Notes under the pieces: model-generated
Databases searched by the model: none
What the model saw: only the letters and a program-made list of their open reading frames with translations
Told to the model about the DNA's origin: nothing
Assembly (NCBI RefSeq): GCF_002159085.1
Contig: NZ_LZRU01000019.1
Coordinates: forward strand, 186,001 to 250,000
DNA from: Thermobacillus sp. ZCTH02-B1
GTDB taxonomy: Bacteria; Bacillota; Bacilli; Paenibacillales; Paenibacillaceae
Reading direction: 5' to 3'
DNA length: 64,000 bases
Part shown: positions 25,996 through 35,004 of the stretch, piece after piece
Layout: the number at the start of each line of letters is the position of its first letter
How positions within the stretch are numbered: position 1 is the stretch's first letter
Program-made: the position numbers and the translations under genes

Positions 25996-27567
25996 ATGGC
26001 GAAAAAGCGTCTGCTTGCGCTGCTCGCGGCCATCACGGCCGTCGCCGTCATCGCGGCCGGATGCGGCGGGGGCAAGGGCGGAAGCAACCAGGAGCCGGCC
26101 GGCAGCCGGCAGGGACAGACGCAGCAACATGACGGCGGGGGAAAGCAGGAAGCGAAGAAGGAACCGGTCAAGATCACCATCATGGCCAATCTGCACACCC
26201 CGGAAGTTCCTTCGGACAAGATCGAAAAGCTGCTCGAAGAAGCGACCAACACGGAACTCGAGATTCAATGGGTGCCGGACGGAAGCTACGATGAAAAAAT
26301 GAACGCTTCCATGGCCACCGGCACGCTGCCCAAGGCGGTCTACATCAAGAACCAGTCTTCCTACATCCTGCTGCGCAGCGCCATCCGCAGCGGACAATTC
26401 TGGGAGATCGGGCCGCTGCTCAAGGATTATCCGAACCTGAGCCGGCTGAATCCGGACGTGCTCCGGAACACCGCGGTGGACGGCAAGATTTACGCCCTCT
26501 ATCAGGAGCGTCCGCTGTCGCGGCAAGGGCTCATTTACCGGAAAGACTGGGCGGACAAGCTGGGACTGTCGGCGCCGAACAACATCGACGAGTTCTACAA
26601 CATGCTGAAAGCGTTCACAGAACAGGATCCCGACGGCAACGGCCTGAACGACACGATCGGTCTGACCGACCGCAACGACCTCGTGTACGGCGCGTTCAAA
26701 ACGGTCGCCTCCTGGTTCGGCACGCCGAACAACTGGGGCTTCCAGGACGGCAAGCTGCTGCCGGAGTTCATGTTCCCGGAATACGTGGAAACGATGAAAT
26801 TCTTCCGCAAGCTCCATCAGGAAGGCCTGATCAACCAGGAGTTCCCGGTGACGAGCAAGACGGACCAGCAGAACCTGCTGATCACCGGCAAGGCGGGCGC
26901 CTACATCGGCTCGATGGCCGACGTCGGCACCCTGCACAGCAAAATCATCGAGGTCAATCCGAACGCGGTGCTGGACGTTCACCACAAGATCGCCGGGCCG
27001 AAGGGCACCTACCAGGTGTGGGCGATTCCGGGTTACGGCTCGCTCGTGCTCTTCCCGAAATCGGCGGTGAAGACGGAGGAAGAGCTGAGGGACATTCTCG
27101 CCTTCTATGACCAGCTGATGAGTCCGGAACTCGCCAACCTGATCTATTGGGGGATCGAAGGCGAACACTATACGCTCGAAGACGGGCTTGTGGTGCCTTC
27201 GGAAGACGTCGCGCTCACGGACCGGGAAGTCAAGCCCTATCAGGCGCTGCAAATCGGCGGCGTATCGACCATCGAAGGGTTCCTGCAGGCCAAGCATTCG
27301 CCCCCCTCGAAGGCGAAGGCGGAGGAACTCATTCTGGACAACAACAACTATCTGATCCACGATCCGACCGCGGCCCTCGATTCCGAAACGTACACGCTCG
27401 ATGGCGTCCGGCTCGGCGAAATGATCACGGATGCGACGTACAAGTTCATCCTGGGCGATATTGACGAAGACGGCTTCCAGGCCGTCATCGACAACTGGCT
27501 GAAACAGGGCGGCCAGAAGATGATCGACGAATTCAACGCTTCGTATCAGCAATCGCAGTCGAATTGA
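25996..27567 (+). CDS. Sugar ABC transporter solute-binding lipoprotein (LplA-like), copy 2
   Basis: A 523-residue lipoprotein: signal peptide, lipobox IAAGC, then a ~35-residue Gly/Gln/Ser/Lys tether and the LplA-type domain. Very strong ribosome binding site AAAGGAGGTC. Sequence blocks match copy 1 along the whole length (for example DPDGNGLNDTIGLTDR, YWGIEGEHY, IHDPTAALDSETY). Immediately precedes the two permease genes, so it is probably the main partner of this importer. Confidence 0.9.
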   Translation: MAKKRLLALLAAITAVAVIAAGCGGGKGGSNQEPAGSRQGQTQQHDGGGKQEAKKEPVKITIMANLHTPEVPSDKIEKLLEEATNTELEIQWVPDGSYDEKMNASMATGTLPKAVYIKNQSSYILLRSAIRSGQFWEIGPLLKDYPNLSRLNPDVLRNTAVDGKIYALYQERPLSRQGLIYRKDWADKLGLSAPNNIDEFYNMLKAFTEQDPDGNGLNDTIGLTDRNDLVYGAFKTVASWFGTPNNWGFQDGKLLPEFMFPEYVETMKFFRKLHQEGLINQEFPVTSKTDQQNLLITGKAGAYIGSMADVGTLHSKIIEVNPNAVLDVHHKIAGPKGTYQVWAIPGYGSLVLFPKSAVKTEEELRDILAFYDQLMSPELANLIYWGIEGEHYTLEDGLVVPSEDVALTDREVKPYQALQIGGVSTIEGFLQAKHSPPSKAKAEELILDNNNYLIHDPTAALDSETYTLDGVRLGEMITDATYKFILGDIDEDGFQAVIDNWLKQGGQKMIDEFNASYQQSQSN

Positions 27568-27679
27568 TCACGCGGGCGGGAGGCCGCCGGATTGGCGCCG
27601 CGGCGGCCTCCGCAATCCGGATGCGCCGGCGCCGGAGGAGGGCGCCGGCCGTCCGCCCGATGCGGAAAGGAAGATGCTC

Positions 27680-28633
27680 ATGCACGAAGCTGCCGCCCCG
27701 AAACCGATGATCGCGGACCGGAAAGCCGGTTCCGGACTGTGGAAACGGATCATCAAAAATCATGCGCTTTATCTGATGATCCTTCCGGGATTTCTGTACT
27801 TTGTCGTATTCAAATACGTGCCGATGGGCGGGCTGGTCATCGCCTTTCAGGATTACCAGCCGTATCTCGGCATTCTGAAGAGCGAATGGGTCGGGCTGAA
27901 GCATTTCCAACGGCTGTTCAACGACCCGCAGTTTTTCATGATTTTGCGCAACACGCTCATCCTGTTCGGGATGAACCTGCTGTTTTATTTCCCGGTGCCG
28001 ATCATCCTGGCGGTCATGCTGAACGAAGTGCGGAAGGAACTGTTCAAGCGGACGATCCAGACGATGATCTACATCCCGCACTTCATGTCGTGGGTCATCA
28101 TCGTGTCGATCTCGTTCGTCATCCTGTCCATGGACCGCGGGATCCTGAACGAACTGCTGGTGATGATGGGCTTCGAGAAGATCAATTTTCTGATGAGCAA
28201 GGAATGGTTCCGGCCGGTTTACATCCTCCAGGTCATCTGGCGGGAGGCCGGATGGGGGACGATCATCTACCTGGCAGCCATGGCGGCGATCGACCCCGAA
28301 CTCTACGAAGCGGCCCGCATGGACGGAGCGAGCCGTTTCCGTCAAATCTGGCACATCACCCTGCCGTCGATCCGCAACGTCATCGTCGTGCTGCTCATTC
28401 TGAAACTCGGGGATGTGCTGGAACTCGGCTTCGAACACGTGTATCTGCTGCTGAACGCGATGAACCGCGAAGTGGCGGAAATTTTCGATACGTACGTGTA
28501 TACGGCGGGTCTCAGGCAAGGCCAATTCAGCTACAGCACGGCGGTCGGATTTTTCAAGTCGGTTGTCGGCCTGATCCTCGTCATGACCGCCAACTGGCTG
28601 GCCAAGAAAGCCGGCGAGGAAGGCATTTATTGA
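27680..28633 (+). CDS. Sugar ABC transporter permease, LplB-type
   Basis: A 317-residue inner-membrane permease with six helices and the EAA loop (EAARMDGASRFRQIWHITLPSI) that contacts the ATPase. ATG 27680 is favoured over 27674 by distance from GGAAAGGA. No ATP-binding gene is in this cluster, as usual for LplABC systems, which share an MsmX-type ATPase encoded elsewhere. Confidence 0.92.
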   Translation: MHEAAAPKPMIADRKAGSGLWKRIIKNHALYLMILPGFLYFVVFKYVPMGGLVIAFQDYQPYLGILKSEWVGLKHFQRLFNDPQFFMILRNTLILFGMNLLFYFPVPIILAVMLNEVRKELFKRTIQTMIYIPHFMSWVIIVSISFVILSMDRGILNELLVMMGFEKINFLMSKEWFRPVYILQVIWREAGWGTIIYLAAMAAIDPELYEAARMDGASRFRQIWHITLPSIRNVIVVLLILKLGDVLELGFEHVYLLLNAMNREVAEIFDTYVYTAGLRQGQFSYSTAVGFFKSVVGLILVMTANWLAKKAGEEGIY

Positions 28634-28667
28634 GCGATACGCCGGATGCGCAAAGGTGGAATTTCGC

Positions 28668-29546
28668 ATGGTGCAAGACAAGTCAATCGGCAGTCGCCTG
28701 TTCGACATCGTGAACTATACGCTGCTCGCGCTCATCGGGCTGGCCTGCATCCTGCCGTTCATCCATGTCATCGCCGGGTCGTTCACGACGGTGGCGGAGC
28801 TGGCGACCAAGCGGTTCGTGCTCATTCCGACCAAATGGTCGCTGGACGCCTACCGCTTCATTTTTTCCACGAACACCATCTTCCGCGCGATGGCCGTATC
28901 CGTCGGCGTGACGACGCTCGGCACCGCCTTCAGCATGCTGCTCACGTCGCTCATGGCCTACGGGTTGTCGCGGCGGGATCTGGTCGGGCGGAGCGGCCTC
29001 ATGTTCATGGTCCTGTTCACGATGCTGTTCAGCGGCGGCATGATTCCGACGTTCCTCGTGGTGAAATCGCTGTGGCTCATTGACACGTACGCCGCACTGG
29101 TCGTTCCGACGGCGATCAACGCGTTCAACCTGATCATCCTGCGCAACTTCTTCCAGAACTTGCCGGAAGGCATCCAGGAATCGGCCAGAATCGACGGTTG
29201 CAGCGACTGGGGCATCCTGTTCCGCATCGTCATTCCGCTCTCCATGCCGGCGATCGCGACGATTTCGCTCTTTTACGCGGTGACGTACTGGAACACGTAC
29301 CTGCCGGCCATTCTGTACCTGAACGACGCGAACAAGTGGCCGATTCAGGTCATTCTGCGGCAGATCGTCATTCTCGCGAGCGGCCTGACGGCGGATACGA
29401 GCGCACTCGAAGACTATGTCAGGCCGCCGGAGCAGACGATCAAGATGGCCGTCATCGTGGTGGCGACGGTGCCGATTCTGCTCGTCTACCCGTTCCTGCA
29501 GAAGCATTTCGTCAAGGGCGCGCTGCTCGGCTCGATCAAAGGGTGA
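28668..29546 (+). CDS. Sugar ABC transporter permease, LplC-type
   Basis: A 292-residue second permease with six helices and EAA-like loop ESARIDGCSDWGILFRIVIPLSMP. Ends in QKHFVKGALLGSIKG, a conserved tail of this family. ATG 28668 follows AAAGGTGG at about 10 nt; an upstream GTG (28656) lies within that site. Confidence 0.92.
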   Translation: MVQDKSIGSRLFDIVNYTLLALIGLACILPFIHVIAGSFTTVAELATKRFVLIPTKWSLDAYRFIFSTNTIFRAMAVSVGVTTLGTAFSMLLTSLMAYGLSRRDLVGRSGLMFMVLFTMLFSGGMIPTFLVVKSLWLIDTYAALVVPTAINAFNLIILRNFFQNLPEGIQESARIDGCSDWGILFRIVIPLSMPAIATISLFYAVTYWNTYLPAILYLNDANKWPIQVILRQIVILASGLTADTSALEDYVRPPEQTIKMAVIVVATVPILLVYPFLQKHFVKGALLGSIKG

Positions 29547-29554
29547 ATCGCGCG

Positions 29555-30670
29555 ATGGGCCGGAACCGTCGACTGGAGAAGCTGCTGGAGGATGGCGACC
29601 GCTGGTTTGAAGGCTTTTTCGAATGGCTGGACGGGCAATACGACGTTGCGAGCGGCGGCTTCTACTATGCCGCCAGTTCGCGGCGGACGAACGTTTACGG
29701 TCCGGATATCGAATCGACGGCGCAGGCGCTGAACATTCTGGAGCGAACCGGACTGATCGGACGATGGAGCGACAGGATGCGGCGGAAGGCGGTTCGCTTT
29801 TTCCAGGCGAGACAGGACCCGGACACCGGCCTGTTCTACCATGCCGATCCGAACATGCGGCTTGACGGGGTGTCGGTGGCCCGGGCGCTGGGCTACAGCC
29901 TCGGAGCGCTGCGCATGCTTGGCGCGGAGCCGCTTCATCCGGTTCCGGAGCGGAGTCCGGCGACGCCGGCCTATATGGAATCGCCCGCGGCCTACGGGGA
30001 ATGGCTTCGGTCGGTCAGCTTGTCCAACAGCTGGCGCGGATGCGATATCATCGCGTCTTCCGCCGTCCATCTGCTGGCGCTTCCGCCGGAAAAGCGCGCT
30101 CCCTATGTGCGCGAAGCGTTCGCCCATCTGAACCGCATCCAGGATCCGGAAAGCGGGCTGTGGGGGGAAGGTACCCGTTATGTGCGCATTTCCGGCACGT
30201 TCAAGCTGCACATCTTCTACGAACGGTTCGGCGTTCCCCTGCCCCGCAAGGCGGAGATTTACCGCTCCATTCTGGAGACGCTGCGCGAAGACGAAGCGAC
30301 GGACATGTGCTACATCCGGAACCCGATCAGCCTGCTGGCGTCGATGCGGCTCGCCATTCCGGCGGAGGAGCTGGAGGAAATCTGCGAGATGACGCTGCGG
30401 AACATGGGACGGCTGAAACAGGGCGACGGGGGTTTTTCCCGCGAGCTGGGGCATTCCGTGCCGGCTCCGAACGTGGCCCAGGTGAAGCCCGGCGAAGCCT
30501 ACCCCGACATGCCGCCGCCGATCGTGCTCGGGCTCGGCCTGGCGGAAGGCGACATGAACGCCGGCACGCAGGCCGTACTGATCCGGTATGCGCTGCGGGA
30601 ACTGGCCGGCCTGCCGGTGAAGCATTTCGCGGTGGCGGATCATCTGTTTACGGACCGATGGGAGGAATGA
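29555..30670 (+). CDS. Probable alpha/alpha-barrel carbohydrate-active protein, family unassigned
   Basis: A 371-residue cytosolic protein without a signal peptide. Repeated motifs (DIESTAQALNILERTGLIG, FFQARQDPDTGLF, AFAHLNRIQDPESGLWGEGTRY) are like the inner helices and turns of (alpha/alpha)6 barrels and terpene-cyclase/prenyltransferase toroids. Sandwiched between a sugar importer and a GH105 hydrolase, it may process the same imported oligosaccharide. I do not recognise a named family or catalytic residues. Likely ATG 29555, overlapping the ribosome binding site region at the end of the permease gene; GTG 29543 is possible. Confidence 0.6.
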   Translation: MGRNRRLEKLLEDGDRWFEGFFEWLDGQYDVASGGFYYAASSRRTNVYGPDIESTAQALNILERTGLIGRWSDRMRRKAVRFFQARQDPDTGLFYHADPNMRLDGVSVARALGYSLGALRMLGAEPLHPVPERSPATPAYMESPAAYGEWLRSVSLSNSWRGCDIIASSAVHLLALPPEKRAPYVREAFAHLNRIQDPESGLWGEGTRYVRISGTFKLHIFYERFGVPLPRKAEIYRSILETLREDEATDMCYIRNPISLLASMRLAIPAEELEEICEMTLRNMGRLKQGDGGFSRELGHSVPAPNVAQVKPGEAYPDMPPPIVLGLGLAEGDMNAGTQAVLIRYALRELAGLPVKHFAVADHLFTDRWEE

Positions 30671-31801
30671 ATGGTGGAGAATCCGAACGACAGCCGGACG
30701 GAAGGGAAGCGTCCGCTGCAATACGCGATGGAGGCCTGCGACGCGCTGATCGACCGCTACGCCCCGCAGGAACTTCCGCCCGCCGGCCGCTGGCATTATC
30801 ACCAGGGCATTTTCCTGCACGGCATGCTGCAGCTCTGGAAGGCGACCGGGGACGAGCGGTATTTGCGCTATCCGAAGGCGTATGCGGACCACCTGATCGA
30901 CGAAGCGGGAAATTTCCTGTTCGCCCGGGACGAGCTGGATGCGATCATGGCGGGACTGATCCTGTTCCCGCTGGAAGACGAGTTCGGCGAGCGGCGATAC
31001 CGGATCGCGGCCGACAAGCTGCGCGGCCTGTTCCGCACGCTCAACCGCACGACGGAAGGCGCGTTCTGGCACAAGGACAAATACCCGTACCAGATGTGGC
31101 TGGACGGCCTGTACATGGGCGGCGTGTTTGCCATGCAGTACGCCCGCCGGTACGGCGATGAAGCATTGATCCCGATGGTGCTCGAATGGGAGAAAACGAT
31201 GCGGCGTCGCATGACCGACGGGCGCACCGGGCTGCTGTACCATGCGTGGGACGAGAAGCGGGCGGCGCCGTGGGCGAATCCGGAGACGGGCTGTTCGCCG
31301 GAGTTCTGGGGGCGGTCGCTCGGATGGTACGGCATGGCGCTGGCCGATTTTCTCGATTGGCTTCCGGAGGGCCATCCGGGCAGGGATGAGCTGAAGCCGG
31401 CGCTCGGCCGCTTCGTCGACGCGCTGATCCGTTACCAGGACGGCGCGAGCGGCCTGTGGTACCAGGTGGTGGACAAGGGGGACCGGCCGGACAACTGGCT
31501 CGAAACTTCCTGTTCCTCGCTGTTCGTATACACGATCGTCAAGGCGGTCCGCCACGGCTGCGTCGGGGAAGACCGGCTCGAGGCGGCATGGCGGGGATAC
31601 CGCGGCCTGACGGAGCGGGTGCGGTATGACGAGCGGGGACGGTTGGTCGTGCCGGACATCTGCGTCGGCACTTCGGCGGGCGACTACGCCCATTACGTCG
31701 CGCGGCCGGTCAGCGACAACGACCTGCACGGCGTGGGCGCCTTCGTCCTGGCCTGCGTCGAGATCAGCCGGTCGGGCGTCCGCACGGCCGATCCGGCGTG
31801 A
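30671..31801 (+). CDS. Glycoside hydrolase family 105 (unsaturated rhamnogalacturonyl/glucuronyl hydrolase)
   Basis: A 376-residue cytosolic (alpha/alpha)6-barrel enzyme of the YteR/YesR type. The catalytic Asp is expected in YQMWLDGLYMG (near residue 143), with the conserved GRWHYHQG, HAWDEK, FWGRSLGWYGMALAD and DNDLHGVGAFVLA segments. Family members remove the unsaturated uronic acid left at the non-reducing end by pectin or rhamnogalacturonan lyases. ATG 30671 directly follows the previous stop, with GGAGG 5 nt upstream. Last gene of the importer operon. Confidence 0.9.
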   Translation: MVENPNDSRTEGKRPLQYAMEACDALIDRYAPQELPPAGRWHYHQGIFLHGMLQLWKATGDERYLRYPKAYADHLIDEAGNFLFARDELDAIMAGLILFPLEDEFGERRYRIAADKLRGLFRTLNRTTEGAFWHKDKYPYQMWLDGLYMGGVFAMQYARRYGDEALIPMVLEWEKTMRRRMTDGRTGLLYHAWDEKRAAPWANPETGCSPEFWGRSLGWYGMALADFLDWLPEGHPGRDELKPALGRFVDALIRYQDGASGLWYQVVDKGDRPDNWLETSCSSLFVYTIVKAVRHGCVGEDRLEAAWRGYRGLTERVRYDERGRLVVPDICVGTSAGDYAHYVARPVSDNDLHGVGAFVLACVEISRSGVRTADPA

Positions 31802-31804
31802 CGC

Positions 31805-31833
31805 TTGCCGCTCTTTGCACAATCTGGTATAGT
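31805..31833 (+). promoter_or_regulatory. Promoter upstream of the HRDC-protein gene
   Basis: TTGCCG (31805-31810), 17-bp spacer, TATAGT (31828-31833), with a second overlapping TATAGT at 31833-31838. Confidence 0.65.
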
Positions 31834-31861
31834 ATAGTCAATCGGATAACCGGTCGGGAGG

Positions 31862-31892
31862 AAGCACCTCGCATGCATGCGGGGTGCTTTTT
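31862..31892 (+). terminator. Terminator hairpin in the leader of the HRDC-protein gene
   Basis: AAGCACCTCGCAT / ATGCGGGGTGCTT stem with a 2-nt loop and T5. It serves the GH105 operon but also lies downstream of the promoter at 31805-31833, so it could attenuate the next gene or release a very short RNA. Confidence 0.8.
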
Positions 31893-31947
31893 GTGTTTGT
31901 CCGCACGCCGGCCGGGCGTTCCGAACATCAAGCGGAGGTGCATGGAC

Positions 31948-32940
31948 ATGCAGCTGGTCTTTCTGAACACGCTGGAGAAGCGGACGGATGAGGGGCGGGT
32001 CGTCGCGGCGCAGGTGTCGATCGGCGAGTCGCAGGGGCGCTGGTCCGTCGTCTGGACGGAGCCCGGCGGCGGATCGGTCCGGACGGACATCTGGTATGAG
32101 GGGGCCTCATGGGAGGAGATGCTCTCGACCTTCCGGCACGGCGTCGCCGTCAAGCTCGGGGAAGGGTACGAGCCGGTGCTGGACGGCATGCTCGAGGACC
32201 GCAGGGCCCCGGCGGGCAGCTACGTGTCGATGCTGCAATGTTACGGCGAGCTCCATTGCCGGGAGGACCTGTACAACGCGCTGCGGGAATGGCGGCGCGC
32301 GCGGGCCGCGGCCGAGCGGAAGGCGCCGTACGCGATCGCGCGGAACAGCCTGCTCATGATGATCAGCGCGTTCGTGCCGCAGACGGAGGAGGAGCTGCGC
32401 CAGATTCCCGGCTGGGGCAAGGCGAAGTCGTCCTTGTACGCCGGGGATGTGCTGGCGATCACGCGCGGCTTCGAGCGGCGGACGACGTTCCCGCTCACCT
32501 GGGTGCAGGAGGTGCTCGATCCGAAGGCCTACCGGAAATGGCTGTACAAGCAGAAGGAACTCCGGTACAAATCGGAGATGGAGCGTCACCGCACGACGCG
32601 CGTGATCCTGCAGGCGGTGCGGGACGGCCTGGGGCTCGACGAGCTGGCGCAGACGCTCGGCATGGAACGGCGGCGGCTCGTGGAGCGGATCGAGCAGCTC
32701 GACCGCGAGGGCTACGACATGAGCCCCCTGCTCGACCGCGAGATCGCCCGGCTTCCGGAGGAAGAGCGGGAACGTATCCAGGCCGCGATCCGGGAGGTCG
32801 GCGACCGGTATCTGAAGCCGATCCTGCGGCAGGTGTATCCGGAGGCCGACCTGGAGGGCAAGCCGCTCGATTCGATCTACGAGAAGCTGCGCCTGATGCG
32901 GATGCGGATGCGCAAGGCGCAGGCGCGCGAAGCGATGTGA
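31948..32940 (+). CDS. HRDC-domain protein
   Basis: A 330-residue cytosolic protein: N-terminal beta-rich region (~1-75), HRDC domain (~90-170, ALREWRRARAAAERKAPYAIARNSLLMMISAFVPQTEEELRQIPGWGKAK pattern, a helicase/RNase D C-terminal nucleic-acid-binding fold), then helical segments with an HTH-like stretch (LGLDELAQTLGMERRRLVERIEQL, ~232-257). Probably nucleic-acid binding; the helicase and nuclease modules are absent. ATG 31948 is 8 nt after GGAGGT; ATG 31942 is too close to it. Confidence 0.75.
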   Translation: MQLVFLNTLEKRTDEGRVVAAQVSIGESQGRWSVVWTEPGGGSVRTDIWYEGASWEEMLSTFRHGVAVKLGEGYEPVLDGMLEDRRAPAGSYVSMLQCYGELHCREDLYNALREWRRARAAAERKAPYAIARNSLLMMISAFVPQTEEELRQIPGWGKAKSSLYAGDVLAITRGFERRTTFPLTWVQEVLDPKAYRKWLYKQKELRYKSEMERHRTTRVILQAVRDGLGLDELAQTLGMERRRLVERIEQLDREGYDMSPLLDREIARLPEEERERIQAAIREVGDRYLKPILRQVYPEADLEGKPLDSIYEKLRLMRMRMRKAQAREAM

Positions 32941-32947
32941 AGCCCGC

Positions 32948-33967
32948 TCATGCCGGCGGCGCTTCTTCGGGCCGGGCTCCGCAGCCGTCCGGCCAGATCG
33001 GGTCCGCGTACCGGATCACGGCCGCGCCGCAGTCGAGACCGGTTTCGTAGGACCGGTTGCCGATGAGCACGGCCGTCCGCCCGCGCCATTCCGCGGCGCG
33101 GGCGGAATCGCGGCCGGCATCCGCCTCCCCCGACTCGTGCCGCAGCCATTCGAGCGCGGCGCGCAGGATGTCGACGCTTTCGTCCATCGCGCGATCCCAC
33201 AGCTGGTCGAAGGTGTCGGCGCGGCGGGTCATGCCGTCCGTCGGATCGAGCCACGGCCGGCCGGCGTCGTTCAGCACGTCGAGATCCGGAAGCCTTCGCC
33301 TGTACACGAACGGCCCGATTTTGCCGAATGTGAGCAGGCGCCGGATGCCGGTCGGATCATGGAACAGCCGCTGTGCGCCGATCATGTCGCGGCAGGCCCG
33401 GTTCCAGTCTTCCCGGCGAATCGTTGCGGCCAGTTCGGGATAGTACCGGGCGGCAATCCGTTCGAAAGCGTCGACGATCGCTTCCGGGAGCGCACGGCCC
33501 GCGTCCAGTTCCCGCCACACCGGCGTCCGCCATGTCTCGATGCCGCGCTTCCGGCGCATGACGATCGTATCCATCATCACTTCGAAACGCTGGTGGTCCC
33601 ATTTCCGGAATCCGGAGCGGCTGAACACATAAGGGTGCACGTTCCGGTCCAGCGTATGATGCAACACGAATCCGAGCGCATAGACGACCGCGTCGTCCGG
33701 ACTCGTGCGGTCCGCGGAGCGTCCCGCCACGCCGTCCAGCAATTCCATCAGCACGGGACCGCAGTGCCGGTCGTGCATGGCTTCGCCGAGCCGGTTCATC
33801 GCATCCCCGCGCTTCCACGGCAGAAAATGGTGATAGAAAAGAAAATCCGGTCCCTGGCAGCCGAGCTGGAACAGCCTTCGTTTCCGTTCATCCCCGATCA
33901 TGGCCCCTTCGCCGATCCGATCCAACGCTTCCACGCCGAACAGGATGTGCGTCCATACGTTGGGCAT
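32948..33967 (-). CDS. Zinc-dependent phospholipase C-like protein
   Basis: A 339-residue protein whose N-terminal half fits the Zn_dep_PLPC fold (PNVWTHILFGVEAL; GCQGPDFLFYHHFLPW; ALGFVLHHTLDRNVHPYVFSR), with His/Asp residues suited to a metal cluster. No signal peptide is visible, so it may be cytosolic and its substrate uncertain. ATG 33967 with GGGAGGG upstream. Converges with the HRDC gene, leaving 7 bp between the stops. Confidence 0.78.
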   Translation of the reverse strand: MPNVWTHILFGVEALDRIGEGAMIGDERKRRLFQLGCQGPDFLFYHHFLPWKRGDAMNRLGEAMHDRHCGPVLMELLDGVAGRSADRTSPDDAVVYALGFVLHHTLDRNVHPYVFSRSGFRKWDHQRFEVMMDTIVMRRKRGIETWRTPVWRELDAGRALPEAIVDAFERIAARYYPELAATIRREDWNRACRDMIGAQRLFHDPTGIRRLLTFGKIGPFVYRRRLPDLDVLNDAGRPWLDPTDGMTRRADTFDQLWDRAMDESVDILRAALEWLRHESGEADAGRDSARAAEWRGRTAVLIGNRSYETGLDCGAAVIRYADPIWPDGCGARPEEAPPA

Positions 33968-34112
33968 TTTGTACCCTCCCGTCGCTTCGGCCGGTCCGGC
34001 TTCCGTCCCCCGGACGTCCGTCGATCGTCCCTGCAACAGGCATCGTATCATGAATCCGTGTCCGTGTGGAGTCCCGCCTGCGGCGCCGGCCTCCGCGTTC
34101 CCCGGGTCGGCT

Positions 34113-34141
34113 TTGCCATTCGGACGAGGTTGCAGTACACT
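34113..34141 (+). promoter_or_regulatory. Promoter of the SDR gene
   Basis: TTGCCA (34113-34118), 17-bp spacer, TACACT (34136-34141), 20 bp before the ATG. Confidence 0.6.
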
Positions 34142-34161
34142 GTTCGCAGGAGGCGACGGCC

Positions 34162-34944
34162 ATGCTGAAGGACAAGATCGTCTGGATCACCGGTGCGGGC
34201 AGCGGCATCGGGGCCGAGACGGCGAAGCGGCTCGCGGCCCTGGGAGCGGTGCCGATCCTGACCGGCCGGAACATGGACAAGCTCGAGAAGACGGCCGCGG
34301 ATATCGCGGCGGCCGGGGGCAGATGCGGCGTCTACCGTCTGGATGTGACGGACAACGACCAGGTGCAGGATGTGGCGCGGCGGATCCAGGCGGACTTCGG
34401 TCCCGTCGACGTGCTTGTCAACAACGCGGGATTCGGCATTTTCGAGATGTTCAGGGACGCGCCGCTCGACCACTTCGAGGCGATGATGGACACGAACTAC
34501 ATGGGCATGGTCCGCTGCACGAAGGCGGTGCTGCCTTCGTTCCTTGCGAGGCGGACGGGCCATATCGTCAACATCGCGTCCATCGCCGGCAAGTTCGCGA
34601 CGCCGAAGTCGACCGGTTACTCCGCCTCGAAGCACGCGGTGCTGGGCTTTACGAACGCGCTCCGGCTGGAGCTGAAGGGGACCGGCATCGCGGTGTCGGC
34701 GGTCAATCCCGGACCGATCGACACGCCGTTCTTCGAGATCGCCGATCCGGAGGGCCATTATGTGCGCAACGTGCGGTGGTTCATGATGCGGCCGGAGAAG
34801 GTCGCGGCCCGCATCGTGAAGGTGATCGAGACGCGCAAGGCGGAGGTCGATATGCCGCTGCCCGCGGCGATCGGCGTCCGGCTGTACCACCTGTTTCCGC
34901 GGATCGGCGATCGTGTGGCCGGCACGTGGCTGAACCGGAAATAG
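34162..34944 (+). CDS. Short-chain dehydrogenase/reductase
   Basis: A 260-residue classical SDR: NAD(P) motif TGAGSGIG (~10-17), NNAG (~88-91), catalytic Ser in IVNIASIAG (~140) and YSASK (Tyr ~153, Lys ~157). GRN after beta-2 suggests NADP. Substrate not deducible; similar to YqjQ-type enzymes of Bacillus. AGGAGG is 10 nt before the ATG. Confidence 0.88.
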   Translation: MLKDKIVWITGAGSGIGAETAKRLAALGAVPILTGRNMDKLEKTAADIAAAGGRCGVYRLDVTDNDQVQDVARRIQADFGPVDVLVNNAGFGIFEMFRDAPLDHFEAMMDTNYMGMVRCTKAVLPSFLARRTGHIVNIASIAGKFATPKSTGYSASKHAVLGFTNALRLELKGTGIAVSAVNPGPIDTPFFEIADPEGHYVRNVRWFMMRPEKVAARIVKVIETRKAEVDMPLPAAIGVRLYHLFPRIGDRVAGTWLNRK

Positions 34945-35004
34945 AAAGAAGATCGAAGCATTCAGAAGAACCGATCGGATTGCGTCGAGGGGGACTTGTC
35001 GGAT

